NCBI RefSeq assembly: GCF_000372965.1
Contig: NZ_KB890024.1
Span: 1,676,839 to 1,740,838 of the forward strand
Direction: 5' to 3'
DNA: 64,000 nt
DNA from: Hoeflea sp. 108
GTDB lineage: Bacteria; Pseudomonadota; Alphaproteobacteria; Rhizobiales; Rhizobiaceae
Part shown: positions 26,798-35,004 of the stretch, piece after piece
Position numbering within the stretch: position 1 is the stretch's first letter
Layout of the letters: every line of letters begins with the position of its first letter
The notes under the pieces: generated by a model
Database searches by the model: none
What the model saw: only the letters and a program-made list of their open reading frames with translations
What the model was told of the DNA's origin: nothing
Translations under genes and position numbers: made by a program

Positions 26798-27781
26798 CTA
26801 TTTCGTCGTCGACTGGAATTTGCCCATCAGATAGGGGCCGGAGAATACCGGCTGGTATTTCGGTGTCTCGCCAGAGGCTAGGCACTGTTCGAGACAGACG
26901 ATCTCGGCGTCCCAGTTGGGCTGGTGGAAGAACGCCAGCGATTGACGGCGGTCCATGCCGCCGTCCTCGGGCGAGGGGTTGACCACCCGGTGCATGGTCG
27001 ACACCCAGCGGTCGTTGGTCCACAGCGCCATCAGGTCGCCGATATTGATGATGAAGGCGCCTGCCACGGGCGGAACCGCCGTCCAGTTGCCGTCGGGCGT
27101 GATCAGCTCCAGGCCCCTGGAGCCGGCCTGCGGCAAAAGGATCGTCAGGCTGCCATAGTCGGTGTGGGCGCCGGCGCGCAACTGGCCCGGCTTGGGCGGG
27201 ACCGTCTGTTCAGGATAGTTGAGCGCGCGCAGCGCGCTGATCGGAGCATCGATGAAGCGCTCGAAATAGACTTCCGGCAGCTTCAGCGCGACCGCGAACA
27301 GCCGCATGACCCGCCCGGCAAGATCTTCCAACGCCTGATAATAGGCCTTCCAGGCATCGACGAAGCCTTCCGGAGCGCCAGGCCAGATCGTCGGCGCATA
27401 GCAGAAGGCCAGTGCGTCCTTGTCGGTCATGCCTTCAGGCACGCGCTGCGGACCGCCGTTGAAGCTTTCCTTGAGGTCGGGCGGGCTGTCGACGTCGCGT
27501 GAACGGGCCAATGCTTCGAGTTCTGGCCCGAGATAGCCGTGGGGATAGCCTTTGTAGGGCGCTTTCGACTTCTGTTTGTCTTCCGGCGCCAGGTCGAAGA
27601 AGTCACGCGCCTTCGTCCACACTGCATCGATCACCGTCTGCGGCACGCCATGATTGGTGATGGCTAGGAAGCCGGTGGAGCGGCAGATGGCGTCGACCTC
27701 GGCACCCAGGCGCTGGCGCTCGCCCGGATCGGCCCGTTCGAAATTGCCCAGATCGAATACTGGAAACTGTCCGCCGGCCAT
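26798..27781 (-). CDS. Isopenicillin N synthase family 2-oxoglutarate/Fe(II)-type oxygenase
   Basis: A 327-residue non-haem iron oxygenase. The N-terminal DIOX_N part (FPVFDLGNFERADP, STGFLAITNHGVP) is followed by the double-stranded beta-helix with iron ligands in GAHTDYGSLTIL and MHRVVNP and the cosubstrate-binding RQSLAFF. These are the standard HxD...H and RxS motifs. Bacterial members hydroxylate or desaturate small molecules, amino acids or purine/pyrimidine-like compounds; the substrate here is unknown. It is convergent with the second cupin gene (33 bp) and divergent from kbl. Confidence 0.88.
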   Translation of the reverse strand: MAGGQFPVFDLGNFERADPGERQRLGAEVDAICRSTGFLAITNHGVPQTVIDAVWTKARDFFDLAPEDKQKSKAPYKGYPHGYLGPELEALARSRDVDSPPDLKESFNGGPQRVPEGMTDKDALAFCYAPTIWPGAPEGFVDAWKAYYQALEDLAGRVMRLFAVALKLPEVYFERFIDAPISALRALNYPEQTVPPKPGQLRAGAHTDYGSLTILLPQAGSRGLELITPDGNWTAVPPVAGAFIINIGDLMALWTNDRWVSTMHRVVNPSPEDGGMDRRQSLAFFHQPNWDAEIVCLEQCLASGETPKYQPVFSGPYLMGKFQSTTK

Positions 27782-27952
27782 TGCATGCTCCGCTTGGTAC
27801 CAATTGTTCGGCGATGCTATCGGCGCCTTGGCGGGCGATCCAGCGTGGCCGAAACGTATTCCACGGATGATCGACCCCTTGGGTCGTATTTCCGGTAGTA
27901 TCGGCTAGGTCTTGCCGCCACATTCGGCCAACTTCGAACGGGACGTGACGCG

Positions 27953-29143
27953 ATGAGCAATGCTTTCCTCTCCCATCTCCAGGCGGAACTGTCCGGGCTT
28001 AAATCATCCGGCCTCTACAAGTCCGAACGCGTCATCACCTCGACCCAGTCGGCCGAGATCGAGGTATCAGGCGGCCAGAAGGTGCTGAACTTCTGCGCCA
28101 ACAACTATCTCGGCCTCGCCGACAGCGAGGAGTTGCGCGACGCTGCCAAGGCAGCACTCGACCGCTACGGCTACGGCATGGCCTCGGTGCGCTTCATCTG
28201 CGGCACGCAGGAGGAACACAAGCAGCTCGAGGCAAAGATCTCCGGCTTCCTCGGCATGGAGGACACGATCCTCTATTCCTCCTGCTTCGACGCCAATGCC
28301 GGTCTGTTCGAGACATTGCTGGGCGAAGAGGACGCGATCATCTCCGATGCCCTCAATCACGCTTCGATCATCGACGGGGTGCGGCTCTCCAAGGCCAAAC
28401 GTTTCCGCTATGCCAACAACGACATGGCGGCGTTGGAGGAAGAGCTTAAGAAGGCCGAAGGCAGCCGCTTCAAGCTCATCGCCACCGACGGCGTGTTTTC
28501 GATGGACGGCATCATCGCCAATCTGAAAGGCGTCTGCGATCTCGCCGAAAAATACGACGCCATGGTGATGGTCGACGACAGCCACGCCGTCGGCTTCGTC
28601 GGCAAGAACGGCCGCGGCACGCCGGAACATTGCGGCGTCGAGGGCAGGGTGGACATCATCACAGGAACGCTGGGCAAGGCACTCGGCGGTGCCTCGGGCG
28701 GCTACACCTCGGGCAAGCGCGAGGTCGTCGACTGGCTGCGCCAGCGCTCGCGGCCCTATCTGTTCTCCAACACGCTGGCACCGTCTATCGCCGGCGCTTC
28801 GATCACCGTGCTGGACATGATCGCCTCGGGCGGCGCCCTGCGCGAAAGGCTCTATGCCAATGCTGCCCGCTTCCGTTCGGGCATGGGCAAGCTCGGCTTC
28901 AAGCTGGCCGGAGCCGATCATCCGATCATCCCGGTCATGCTCGGCGATGCGTCGCTGGCGCAGGACATGGCGGCCAAGATGCTGGAGCGCGGCATCTATG
29001 TGATCGGATTCTCGTTCCCGGTTGTGCCCAAGGGGCAGGCGCGCATCCGCACCCAGATGTCGGCAGCGCATTCGGCTGAAGACATCGATCGGGCGGTTGC
29101 GGCATTCGGCGAAGTTGGCCGCGAACTGGGCGTGATTTCCTGA
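27953..29143 (+). CDS. kbl: Glycine C-acetyltransferase (2-amino-3-ketobutyrate CoA ligase)
   Basis: PLP enzyme converting 2-amino-3-ketobutyrate and CoA to glycine and acetyl-CoA. The 396-residue protein has NFCANNYLGLA, GYGMASVRFICGTQ, the Asp-containing VDDSHAVGFVG and the PLP-lysine motif TGTLGKALGGASGGY near residue 241. It lies 45 bp ahead of tdh, which makes its substrate, so the two form the threonine dehydrogenase route. The upstream gap holds a short hairpin (CGACCC/GGGTCG at 27872-27886) whose role is unclear. Confidence 0.96.
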   Translation: MSNAFLSHLQAELSGLKSSGLYKSERVITSTQSAEIEVSGGQKVLNFCANNYLGLADSEELRDAAKAALDRYGYGMASVRFICGTQEEHKQLEAKISGFLGMEDTILYSSCFDANAGLFETLLGEEDAIISDALNHASIIDGVRLSKAKRFRYANNDMAALEEELKKAEGSRFKLIATDGVFSMDGIIANLKGVCDLAEKYDAMVMVDDSHAVGFVGKNGRGTPEHCGVEGRVDIITGTLGKALGGASGGYTSGKREVVDWLRQRSRPYLFSNTLAPSIAGASITVLDMIASGGALRERLYANAARFRSGMGKLGFKLAGADHPIIPVMLGDASLAQDMAAKMLERGIYVIGFSFPVVPKGQARIRTQMSAAHSAEDIDRAVAAFGEVGRELGVIS

Positions 29144-29188
29144 GGCCGCGAAAGCGATTCTGGATCAAGGGATTCGAAGGAAAAGACG

Positions 29189-30223
29189 ATGTCGAACATG
29201 ATGCGCGCACTGGTGAAGGCCAAGGCCGAACCCGGTATCTGGATGGAAGACGTCCCTGTTCCCGAGATCGGCCCCAATGACGTGCTGATCAAGGTGCGCA
29301 AGTCGGCCATCTGCGGCACCGACGTCCACATCTACAACTGGGACCAGTGGGCGCAGAAGACGGTGCCGGTGCCCATGGTGACCGGTCATGAGTTCGTCGG
29401 CACGGTCGCCGATTTCGGCGCCGGCGTGACGGACTACAAGGTCGGCCAGCGCGTTTCGGGCGAGGGCCACATCGTCTGCGGCCATTGCCGCAACTGCCGC
29501 GCCGGGCGTGGCCATCTCTGCCGCAACACGCTTGGCGTCGGCGTCAACAGGCCCGGCTCCTTCGCAGAATATGTGGCGATCCCGCAGCACAATGTGGTGC
29601 CGATCCCCGACGACGTATCAGACGAGATTGCCGCGATCTTCGACCCACTCGGCAATGCGGTGCATACCGCACTGTCCTTCGATCTCGTGGGCGAGGACGT
29701 TCTGGTGACGGGTGCCGGGCCCATCGGCATCATGGGCGCGATGGTTGCCCAGTGTGTCGGCGCCCGCAAGGTGGTCATCACCGATATCAATCCGACGCGG
29801 CTGGCACTCGCCCGCAAGATGGGCATCCATCATGTCGTCGATGCTTCCAAGGAGAAGCTGGCCGATGTCATGCGTGACGAAGGCATGATGGAAGGTTTCG
29901 ACGTCGGTCTTGAAATGTCGGGTTCGGCGGCCGCCTTCCGCGACATGATCGACACGATGAACAATGGCGGCAAGATCGCCATCCTGGGTATCGCCCCGAC
30001 CGGCTTCGAGATCGACTGGAACAAGGTCATCTTCAAGATGCTGCATCTCAAGGGCATCTATGGCCGGGAGATGTTCGAGACCTGGTACAAGATGATAGCG
30101 CTTGTGCAGGGGCCGCTCGATGTGACCGGCCTCATCACGCATCGCATCGGCATCGACGACTACAAATCAGGCTTCGATGCCATGCGCAGCGGCAACTCGG
30201 GCAAGGTTGTGATGGACTGGTAG
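29189..30223 (+). CDS. tdh: L-threonine 3-dehydrogenase
   Basis: Zinc-dependent, NAD+-linked oxidation of L-threonine to 2-amino-3-ketobutyrate. The 344-residue medium-chain dehydrogenase has the catalytic-zinc cysteine in AICGTDVHIYNWD, GHEFVG, the structural zinc lobe CGHCRNCRAGRGHLC and the NAD-binding VTGAGPIGIMGAM. Paired with kbl directly upstream; GAAGGAAA precedes the ATG. No dedicated regulator is present in the immediate neighbourhood. Confidence 0.96.
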   Translation: MSNMMRALVKAKAEPGIWMEDVPVPEIGPNDVLIKVRKSAICGTDVHIYNWDQWAQKTVPVPMVTGHEFVGTVADFGAGVTDYKVGQRVSGEGHIVCGHCRNCRAGRGHLCRNTLGVGVNRPGSFAEYVAIPQHNVVPIPDDVSDEIAAIFDPLGNAVHTALSFDLVGEDVLVTGAGPIGIMGAMVAQCVGARKVVITDINPTRLALARKMGIHHVVDASKEKLADVMRDEGMMEGFDVGLEMSGSAAAFRDMIDTMNNGGKIAILGIAPTGFEIDWNKVIFKMLHLKGIYGREMFETWYKMIALVQGPLDVTGLITHRIGIDDYKSGFDAMRSGNSGKVVMDW

Positions 30224-30326
30224 GGAAAGTTTTTTCACTACAGGTCGAATTTTTCGAACAAACCCGCGTTGCCAGCGTGGCGGCGGATTTGCTATCCAGG
30301 CGGGCCTTTTCGCCCGGGGGACCGAC

Positions 30327-30830
30327 TTGCGCCGCCACATCCGCAGCCTTACCGCACGCCATGAGCCCAAGGGGCACTTCGTCTCGCATCTGAAATCGGG
30401 TTCGGGCGCCGTGGTCGGCATGGCAACGATTGGCGGTCTGGCCTCGTTCACCGGCATTCCCATGCTGATCGCGCCCCTCGGGGCGACTGCTGTCTTGATG
30501 TTCGGGCAGCCGGCGAGCCCGCTTGCGCAGCCGATGAATGTCTTTGCCGGCTATCTCATTGCGACCTTGATCGGCGTTGCCGCAGCGCTCGCCTTTCCGG
30601 GACTTTGGGAAGTGTCGGCCCTGGCCGTCGGGGTTTCCATCGCGCTGATGCTGATGCTGCGCGTCACGCACCCTCCTGCAGGTGCGATCCCGCTCGTCGC
30701 CACGGCCTCGCCCGACAGGGGTGTGATGCTGTTCGTCATCGTGCTGATCGGCTGCGTCAGCCTGCTGGCACTGGCGATCCTGCATCACTGGATTCCGCCG
30801 CGCGCCCAATATCCGCGCCGCGTCGACTGA
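30327..30830 (+). CDS. HPP family membrane protein
   Basis: A 167-residue integral membrane protein with four predicted hydrophobic helices and the family motif THPPAG (RVTHPPAGAIPLVA) between helices three and four; APLGATAVLMFGQP is also typical. HPP-domain proteins have been linked to nitrite or other anion transport in some organisms, but the substrate here is open. The start is a TTG at 30327 with GGGGGA upstream; no in-frame ATG precedes the first helix. It follows tdh after about 100 bp. Confidence 0.85.
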   Translation: MRRHIRSLTARHEPKGHFVSHLKSGSGAVVGMATIGGLASFTGIPMLIAPLGATAVLMFGQPASPLAQPMNVFAGYLIATLIGVAAALAFPGLWEVSALAVGVSIALMLMLRVTHPPAGAIPLVATASPDRGVMLFVIVLIGCVSLLALAILHHWIPPRAQYPRRVD

Positions 30831-30892
30831 CGCTTTCGCCTTGCCTTGATGCTTGCCGGCGCACTACCGTCGGCGAGAGCAAGGAGGCGTTT

Positions 30893-30937
30893 ATGAATCT
30901 TGGAATCCAACTGCCCGCATGGGGCAGGGGCGCATGA
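30893..30937 (+). CDS. 14-codon ORF translationally coupled to the MBL-fold gene
   Basis: Reads MNLGIQLPAWGRGA and ends in TGA at 30935-30937, overlapping the ATG of the next gene at 30934 (ATGA). A full Shine-Dalgarno AAGGAGG (30881-30887) sits five bases before its ATG, far better than the site before the MBL gene. It therefore looks like a translated leader that delivers ribosomes to the MBL start. It contains no run of one regulatory amino acid, so attenuation is not obvious; it may also be a remnant of a longer gene. Confidence 0.55.
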   Translation: MNLGIQLPAWGRGA

Positions 30938-31794
30938 GCGACCGCATCGTTCTGCTCGGCACCAAGGGCGGCCCGGCGATCAGGCCCGGCGGCCCGTGGC
31001 CTACCTCCACGCTGCTTGAACTGGGCGGTCGCCGTATCGTGGTCGATTGCGGTCTGGGCGTGACGCGTGGTGTGACCGACGCGGGGCTGAGCCTCAAGCA
31101 ACTCGACCTCATCTTCATCACACATTTGCATTCCGACCATGTGCTCGAGCTTGGGCCATTGATCCACACGGCCTGGACAGCGGGCCTGTCGACTCCGATC
31201 AGGGTGTTTGGACCCGCCGGCTTGAATCGATACTGGCGAGGATTTGTTCAAGCGCTTGAATTCGATATCGAAACCCGCATCGACGACGAAGGGCGGCCTG
31301 ACCTCAGGGACATGGTCGAGATCGTCGAATTCGGCGAAGGCTACGTGCTCGGCGATGGCGGGTTGAAGGTGACGGCGCTACGCGTCGATCATCCGCCTGT
31401 CACCGAATGCTTTGCCCTGCGCTTCGAGCATGACAGCACAAGCGTGGTTGTCTCCGCCGATACGGCATTCTTTCCCCCACTCGCGGAATTTTCGCACGGT
31501 GCAGACGTTCTCATTCATGAGGCGATGCTTGAGGCCGGTGTCGAACGGCTGGTTGCCCGCACCGGCAATGGCACGCGGCTGAGGCAACATCTGATGGCGA
31601 GTCACAGTCTGGCCGAAGAGGCCGGTACGATCGCTGCGCGCGCCGGCGTCGGCCGGCTGGTGCTCAACCACCTGATCCCGGCCGACGATGCCGAGATCGG
31701 CGAGGTCGATTGGGTCGCGGCTGTCAGGAAAACGTGGTCCGGTCCCTTGACGATCGGTCACGACGGGCATGTTCTTGATCTCGGGGGAAACTGA
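30934..31794 (+). CDS. MBL fold metallo-hydrolase
   Basis: A 286-residue metallo-beta-lactamase-fold protein. The dinuclear metal motif THLHSDHVLELGPL is near residues 62-75, with further ligands likely in SADTAFFPPLAEFSHGADVLIHEAM and the late ASHSLAEEAG / LNHLIP histidines. The overall pattern resembles RNase Z-like and arylsulfatase-type MBL proteins, but the substrate is not clear. No signal peptide. The frame runs upstream to a TTG at 30853, but ATG 30934 overlaps the preceding 14-codon ORF and begins the conserved IVLLGTKGGPA. Confidence 0.88.
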   Translation: MSDRIVLLGTKGGPAIRPGGPWPTSTLLELGGRRIVVDCGLGVTRGVTDAGLSLKQLDLIFITHLHSDHVLELGPLIHTAWTAGLSTPIRVFGPAGLNRYWRGFVQALEFDIETRIDDEGRPDLRDMVEIVEFGEGYVLGDGGLKVTALRVDHPPVTECFALRFEHDSTSVVVSADTAFFPPLAEFSHGADVLIHEAMLEAGVERLVARTGNGTRLRQHLMASHSLAEEAGTIAARAGVGRLVLNHLIPADDAEIGEVDWVAAVRKTWSGPLTIGHDGHVLDLGGN

Positions 31795-31815
31795 ACGGGA
31801 ATCGGGAGGAACGAC

Positions 31816-32568
31816 ATGAAATTGGCTACGCTCAATGATGGTTCGCGCGACGGCAAGCTGGTCGTCGTCTCGCGCGATCTGACCCGCTACACCGACGCTT
31901 CTTTCCTGGCGCCCAACCTGCAGGCCGCTCTGGACGACTGGCGCCGCATCTCGCCGCATCTCGCCTCGCTGGCGAGTTCGCTCGAGGTCGGTTCCGTTCC
32001 TTCCGCCCGCTTCCACGAACATGATGCCGACGCACCGCTGCCGCGCATCTACCAGCGCGTGGGTGGCGGCACTTCGTTGACCGGGCCGCGCGACGCGATC
32101 GAACTCACCGGCAAGACACGCGATGCCCATGTCGAGGCTTCAGTGGCTGCCATTGTCACCGATGTGGCGCTGGCTGCGCCTGCCGCCGGTGCCAGGGAGG
32201 CGGTGGCGCTGCTGGTGCTCTCGGCTGATACGGTCGTCGATGGTGGCCATTCCGGTACCTCGACGTTGTCGCCTGTGGCCGTGACACCGGACGAGCTCGG
32301 CGATGCCTGGGATGGCGCGGTACATCTGACGTTGCAGGCGGGCACGCGCAGCGTCGCAACCGGCGGCTGGACGAGCTTTCCGAAGCTGATCGCCGAGGTC
32401 GCAGCAAGCAGGCCGCTTTCGGCCGGTGCCGTCGTCAGAAACGGGGTCGAGACGATTGCCGTTTCGCTGGGCGACAAGGTCCGCGTCGAGATGAAGGACA
32501 AACAGGGCCATTCGATCTTCGGCGCCATCGAGCAGTCGGTCGGTCGCTACGAGCCGCCATTGCCGTAA
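31816..32568 (+). CDS. Fumarylacetoacetase-like protein, probably degenerate
   Basis: The N-terminus, MKLATLNDGSRDGKLVVVSRDL and LAPNLQAALDDW, matches rhizobial fumarylacetoacetate (FAA) hydrolases. After PLPRIYQ the protein departs from the family: at 250 residues it is shorter than the usual 320-340, and the metal-binding acidic block is replaced by HVEASVAAIVTDVALAA. The late segments GTSTLSPV and WTSFPKLIAE only weakly recall the family. It is open and in a run of five same-strand genes, so it is probably expressed, perhaps with a non-hydrolase role. No frameshift is evident. Confidence 0.65.
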   Translation: MKLATLNDGSRDGKLVVVSRDLTRYTDASFLAPNLQAALDDWRRISPHLASLASSLEVGSVPSARFHEHDADAPLPRIYQRVGGGTSLTGPRDAIELTGKTRDAHVEASVAAIVTDVALAAPAAGAREAVALLVLSADTVVDGGHSGTSTLSPVAVTPDELGDAWDGAVHLTLQAGTRSVATGGWTSFPKLIAEVAASRPLSAGAVVRNGVETIAVSLGDKVRVEMKDKQGHSIFGAIEQSVGRYEPPLP

Positions 32569-32594
32569 GGCAGGCAAGCAGCCGGGACGGGTCC

Positions 32595-33131
32595 ATGGAC
32601 ATGTCAGATCATTTCCGCCGCATGGCACGCAACAATCTGTGGTCCAACGACCGCATCTACCGCGCCGTGACGGCCCTCGAGCCCGGCGAGTTCGCGGCCA
32701 CGCGCACCAGCTTCTTTCCCTCGGTCCAGGAAACGCTGAACCACATCCTCGAGGTTGACCTTTATTATCTCGACATGGTCGAGGAGGCGGGCGAGGGGCG
32801 CAGGATCTTCGACCGCTTCGTCGCGTTCGAAGACGCATCGGCCCTTGCCGGGGCGCAGCTGGCATTCGATCGCAGGCTTGTCGCCTTCTGCGACCGGCTG
32901 ACGGAGGCCGATCTCGACCGGCGCGTGATTTCAGACAGGGGCGAAGCCGGGCAAATCCCGGAGCGTATCGGTGACCTGCTGGCGCATCTGTTTATCCACC
33001 AGATCCATCATCGCGGGCAGGTGCATGCGATGCTGTCGGGCACCTCCGTCGCTCCGCCGCAGCTGGACGAATTCTTCCTCGACTACGATCTCGGCTTCCG
33101 CAAGGATGAAGTCGAGCGACTGGGGCTTTAG
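32595..33131 (+). CDS. DinB family protein
   Basis: A 178-residue four-helix DinB/YfiT-type protein. The three metal histidines are visible in QETLNHILEVD and HLFIHQIHHRGQVHAML. The family includes thiol-dependent transferases and damage-inducible proteins; the substrate here is unknown. It starts 27 bp after the FAA-like gene on the same strand and converges on the TIGR01244 gene. A second in-frame ATG two codons downstream could also be the start. Confidence 0.88.
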   Translation: MDMSDHFRRMARNNLWSNDRIYRAVTALEPGEFAATRTSFFPSVQETLNHILEVDLYYLDMVEEAGEGRRIFDRFVAFEDASALAGAQLAFDRRLVAFCDRLTEADLDRRVISDRGEAGQIPERIGDLLAHLFIHQIHHRGQVHAMLSGTSVAPPQLDEFFLDYDLGFRKDEVERLGL

Positions 33132-33157
33132 CTCCCAGTCGCCTTTCAGGCTTGCGC

Positions 33158-33496
33158 TCAGCCTCGGCTTTGCTGGATCGCCATGTAGAGATTGGTGCAG
33201 CGGGTACCCGAGCGGCAATAGGCGAAGACCGGGCCTTCCATCTCGTCCAGCGCGCCGGCCATGTCGGTGACGTTGTCGGCGGTCATCTGGCCGCTGATAA
33301 CGGGGATGTGGCGGAAGGCGAGGCCTGCGGCTTCGACGGCATTACGGATGCTGGCTGCCGAGGGCTGGCCGGGTTGCTCGTCGTCGGGACGATTGCAGAT
33401 GACGCTCTTGAAGCCGGCCGCCTTGATGGCGGCAACTTCGTCAGCGGTGATCTGGCCCGAAACCGAATAGTCGTCGGTGATCTGGCGAATTTCCAT
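33158..33496 (-). CDS. TIGR01244 family (DUF442/BLH domain) phosphatase-like protein
   Basis: A 112-residue single-domain protein with a tyrosine-phosphatase-like loop YCRSGTR (C-x5-R) near residue 90, preceded by ITDDYSVSGQITADEVAAIKAAGFKSVICNRPDDE. It matches the BLH/TIGR01244 domain, found alone or fused to sulfur-metabolism MBL and rhodanese proteins. Whether it acts as a phosphatase or sulfur transferase is not settled. ATG at 33496 (MEIRQITDDYSV) is preferred over an upstream start at 33550 that adds an unconserved stretch. Confidence 0.82.
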   Translation of the reverse strand: MEIRQITDDYSVSGQITADEVAAIKAAGFKSVICNRPDDEQPGQPSAASIRNAVEAAGLAFRHIPVISGQMTADNVTDMAGALDEMEGPVFAYCRSGTRCTNLYMAIQQSRG

Positions 33497-33628
33497 TGTA
33501 GTCCTCACAAACTGGGCCGCGGCGCGGCAGGTCGGCGCCAGTCTTGCCACTGTCGGTGCGGCAGGGCAACCGCCTGCAGGTGGTAGTCACGCCGGAGTGA
33601 CGGGCCGGCCTGCGCCGGCCCGACGGGG

Positions 33629-34822
33629 TCAATGGGTTTCGCCGGAGCCGCCGACAGCCACGAGGTTGAACGGCTTGCCTTCGACCGCAATATCGGCGGT
33701 CCGTTCGAAGGTACTGGCATCGACGGTGTGTAGGACGCTCCTCAGCGGGTCCGAGACAATGATACGGTCGCCGGCAACTGCAATTCGCGGGCGCGGTTCG
33801 CTCCAGTGACCGTCCATGCTGTAGGGCTCGGTCAGCTTGAGCGCGGCGTCGATCTTGCCGGCGACGACGTCGATGCGCTGCAGATTGCCGTCTTCGGTGA
33901 AGACATAGGCATATTTCGCTCTGATCGGGTCGACGACAAAGTGCACCCGACGCGTCGGCAGGTCGATCAGCCGGAACGCCTCCTTGGCCTTGGGATCGAT
34001 CAAGACGACGGCGCTCGGCCCGTAATTGCCGAGGAAGTATTGAAGACCGCGGCCGCCGACCAGCGTGGTCGATTTGCCGGCAGGCAGTGTTGCATCATAG
34101 GGCAGGAAGTCGATGGCCGGCTTGCCGGCTTGTTCCCTTGCGATCAGCAGCCCCTTGGCGCAGGCGATGGCGATCAGATTTCCGGAAGAAGCTTCGCCGT
34201 GCAGGTCAGGGCAGGTATTGATATCGCCCACCTTGGCGCCCGAGCGGTCGGTCACCGTGATGCCGACGGGCAGTTCGTCCGGCTTTTCGAAATTGGGTTC
34301 GGTCGCCAGTACGTGGTCGCCCATGGCGATGGCCACGCCATGATGAGGGGCCGCGGTTGCGACTTCCCTGATGGCCGGCTTGCCTTCGAGCACATTGGCC
34401 TCGTCGACGATGCGGACTTTGCCTTCGCCGTCGAAGAACAAGGCGATGTCGCCGCCGTGGTCGACGACATGCGACGGCTTCTTGCCGTCGAAGCTGACGT
34501 CGAGAAGCCTGGGGGCCTCGACGCTGATGTCGCCGTGGTCGCCATGGTCTCCGAAGGCGATGCCGCTCGAGATCACCGCGACCGTGTCACCCTTGCCTTG
34601 GACGGCGAACACGGTGCGGCCGCTGTCGCTGCGGTAGAGGCTGGCCGGTGCCTTGGTGTCGAAGCTCGCGAGCCGCTCACCCGTCTGGGCGTCGATAGCA
34701 TGGACCACTGATGCCGCCTGGTCCGAGACGAAGAGGCGCCAGGCGGTCTTCTCCTCGGCATGGGCGAGTGATGCGGCAGCCAAGATGGACAAGGCCGATG
34801 CGGCTGAAAGCAAATGCTTCAT
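33629..34822 (-). CDS. aztD: Zinc metallochaperone AztD
   Basis: Periplasmic zinc chaperone that hands zinc to AztC. The 397-residue protein starts with a signal peptide (LLSAASALSILAAASLAHA) and then reads as a beta-propeller with repeated strand patterns (AWRLFVSDQAASVVHAIDA, HVVDHGGDIALFFDGEGKV). Histidine-rich turns FGDHGDHGD and AAPHHGVAIAMGDH are candidate zinc sites, and the cysteines in INTCPDLHG and AIACAKG may form a disulfide. GGAG lies six bases before ATG 34822. It is the last gene of the azt locus, with a separate Zur-like box at 34835-34850 immediately upstream. Confidence 0.9.
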   Translation of the reverse strand: MKHLLSAASALSILAAASLAHAEEKTAWRLFVSDQAASVVHAIDAQTGERLASFDTKAPASLYRSDSGRTVFAVQGKGDTVAVISSGIAFGDHGDHGDISVEAPRLLDVSFDGKKPSHVVDHGGDIALFFDGEGKVRIVDEANVLEGKPAIREVATAAPHHGVAIAMGDHVLATEPNFEKPDELPVGITVTDRSGAKVGDINTCPDLHGEASSGNLIAIACAKGLLIAREQAGKPAIDFLPYDATLPAGKSTTLVGGRGLQYFLGNYGPSAVVLIDPKAKEAFRLIDLPTRRVHFVVDPIRAKYAYVFTEDGNLQRIDVVAGKIDAALKLTEPYSMDGHWSEPRPRIAVAGDRIIVSDPLRSVLHTVDASTFERTADIAVEGKPFNLVAVGGSGETH

Positions 34823-34834
34823 CAAAGTCTCCAA

Positions 34835-34850
34835 ATGTTATTACGTAACA
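34835..34850 (-). promoter_or_regulatory. Zur-like operator upstream of aztD
   Basis: TGTTATTACGTAACA (34836-34850) has reverse-complementary ends TGTTA and TAACA, the shape of alphaproteobacterial Zur boxes. It starts 13 bases upstream of the aztD start codon, and ATGTTATTAC is repeated exactly at 37721-37730 ahead of aztA. Zinc-responsive repression by Zur is inferred from the motif and the zinc-uptake genes; zur itself is not in the window. Confidence 0.7.
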
Positions 34851-35004
34851 GATTGAAGTCAAGCAAAACGTCGACTTCCTGCTGCTTGTCGAGGCAGGGT
34901 GAGGCTGCTAGCCGGCGGATGCCGGTCCGCTTGCTTGAATCAGTTTGGCTGGACCTCGCGCTATCCGATTGAAAGCACGAGGTAATTGCGTGATCGCTCC
35001 GCTG

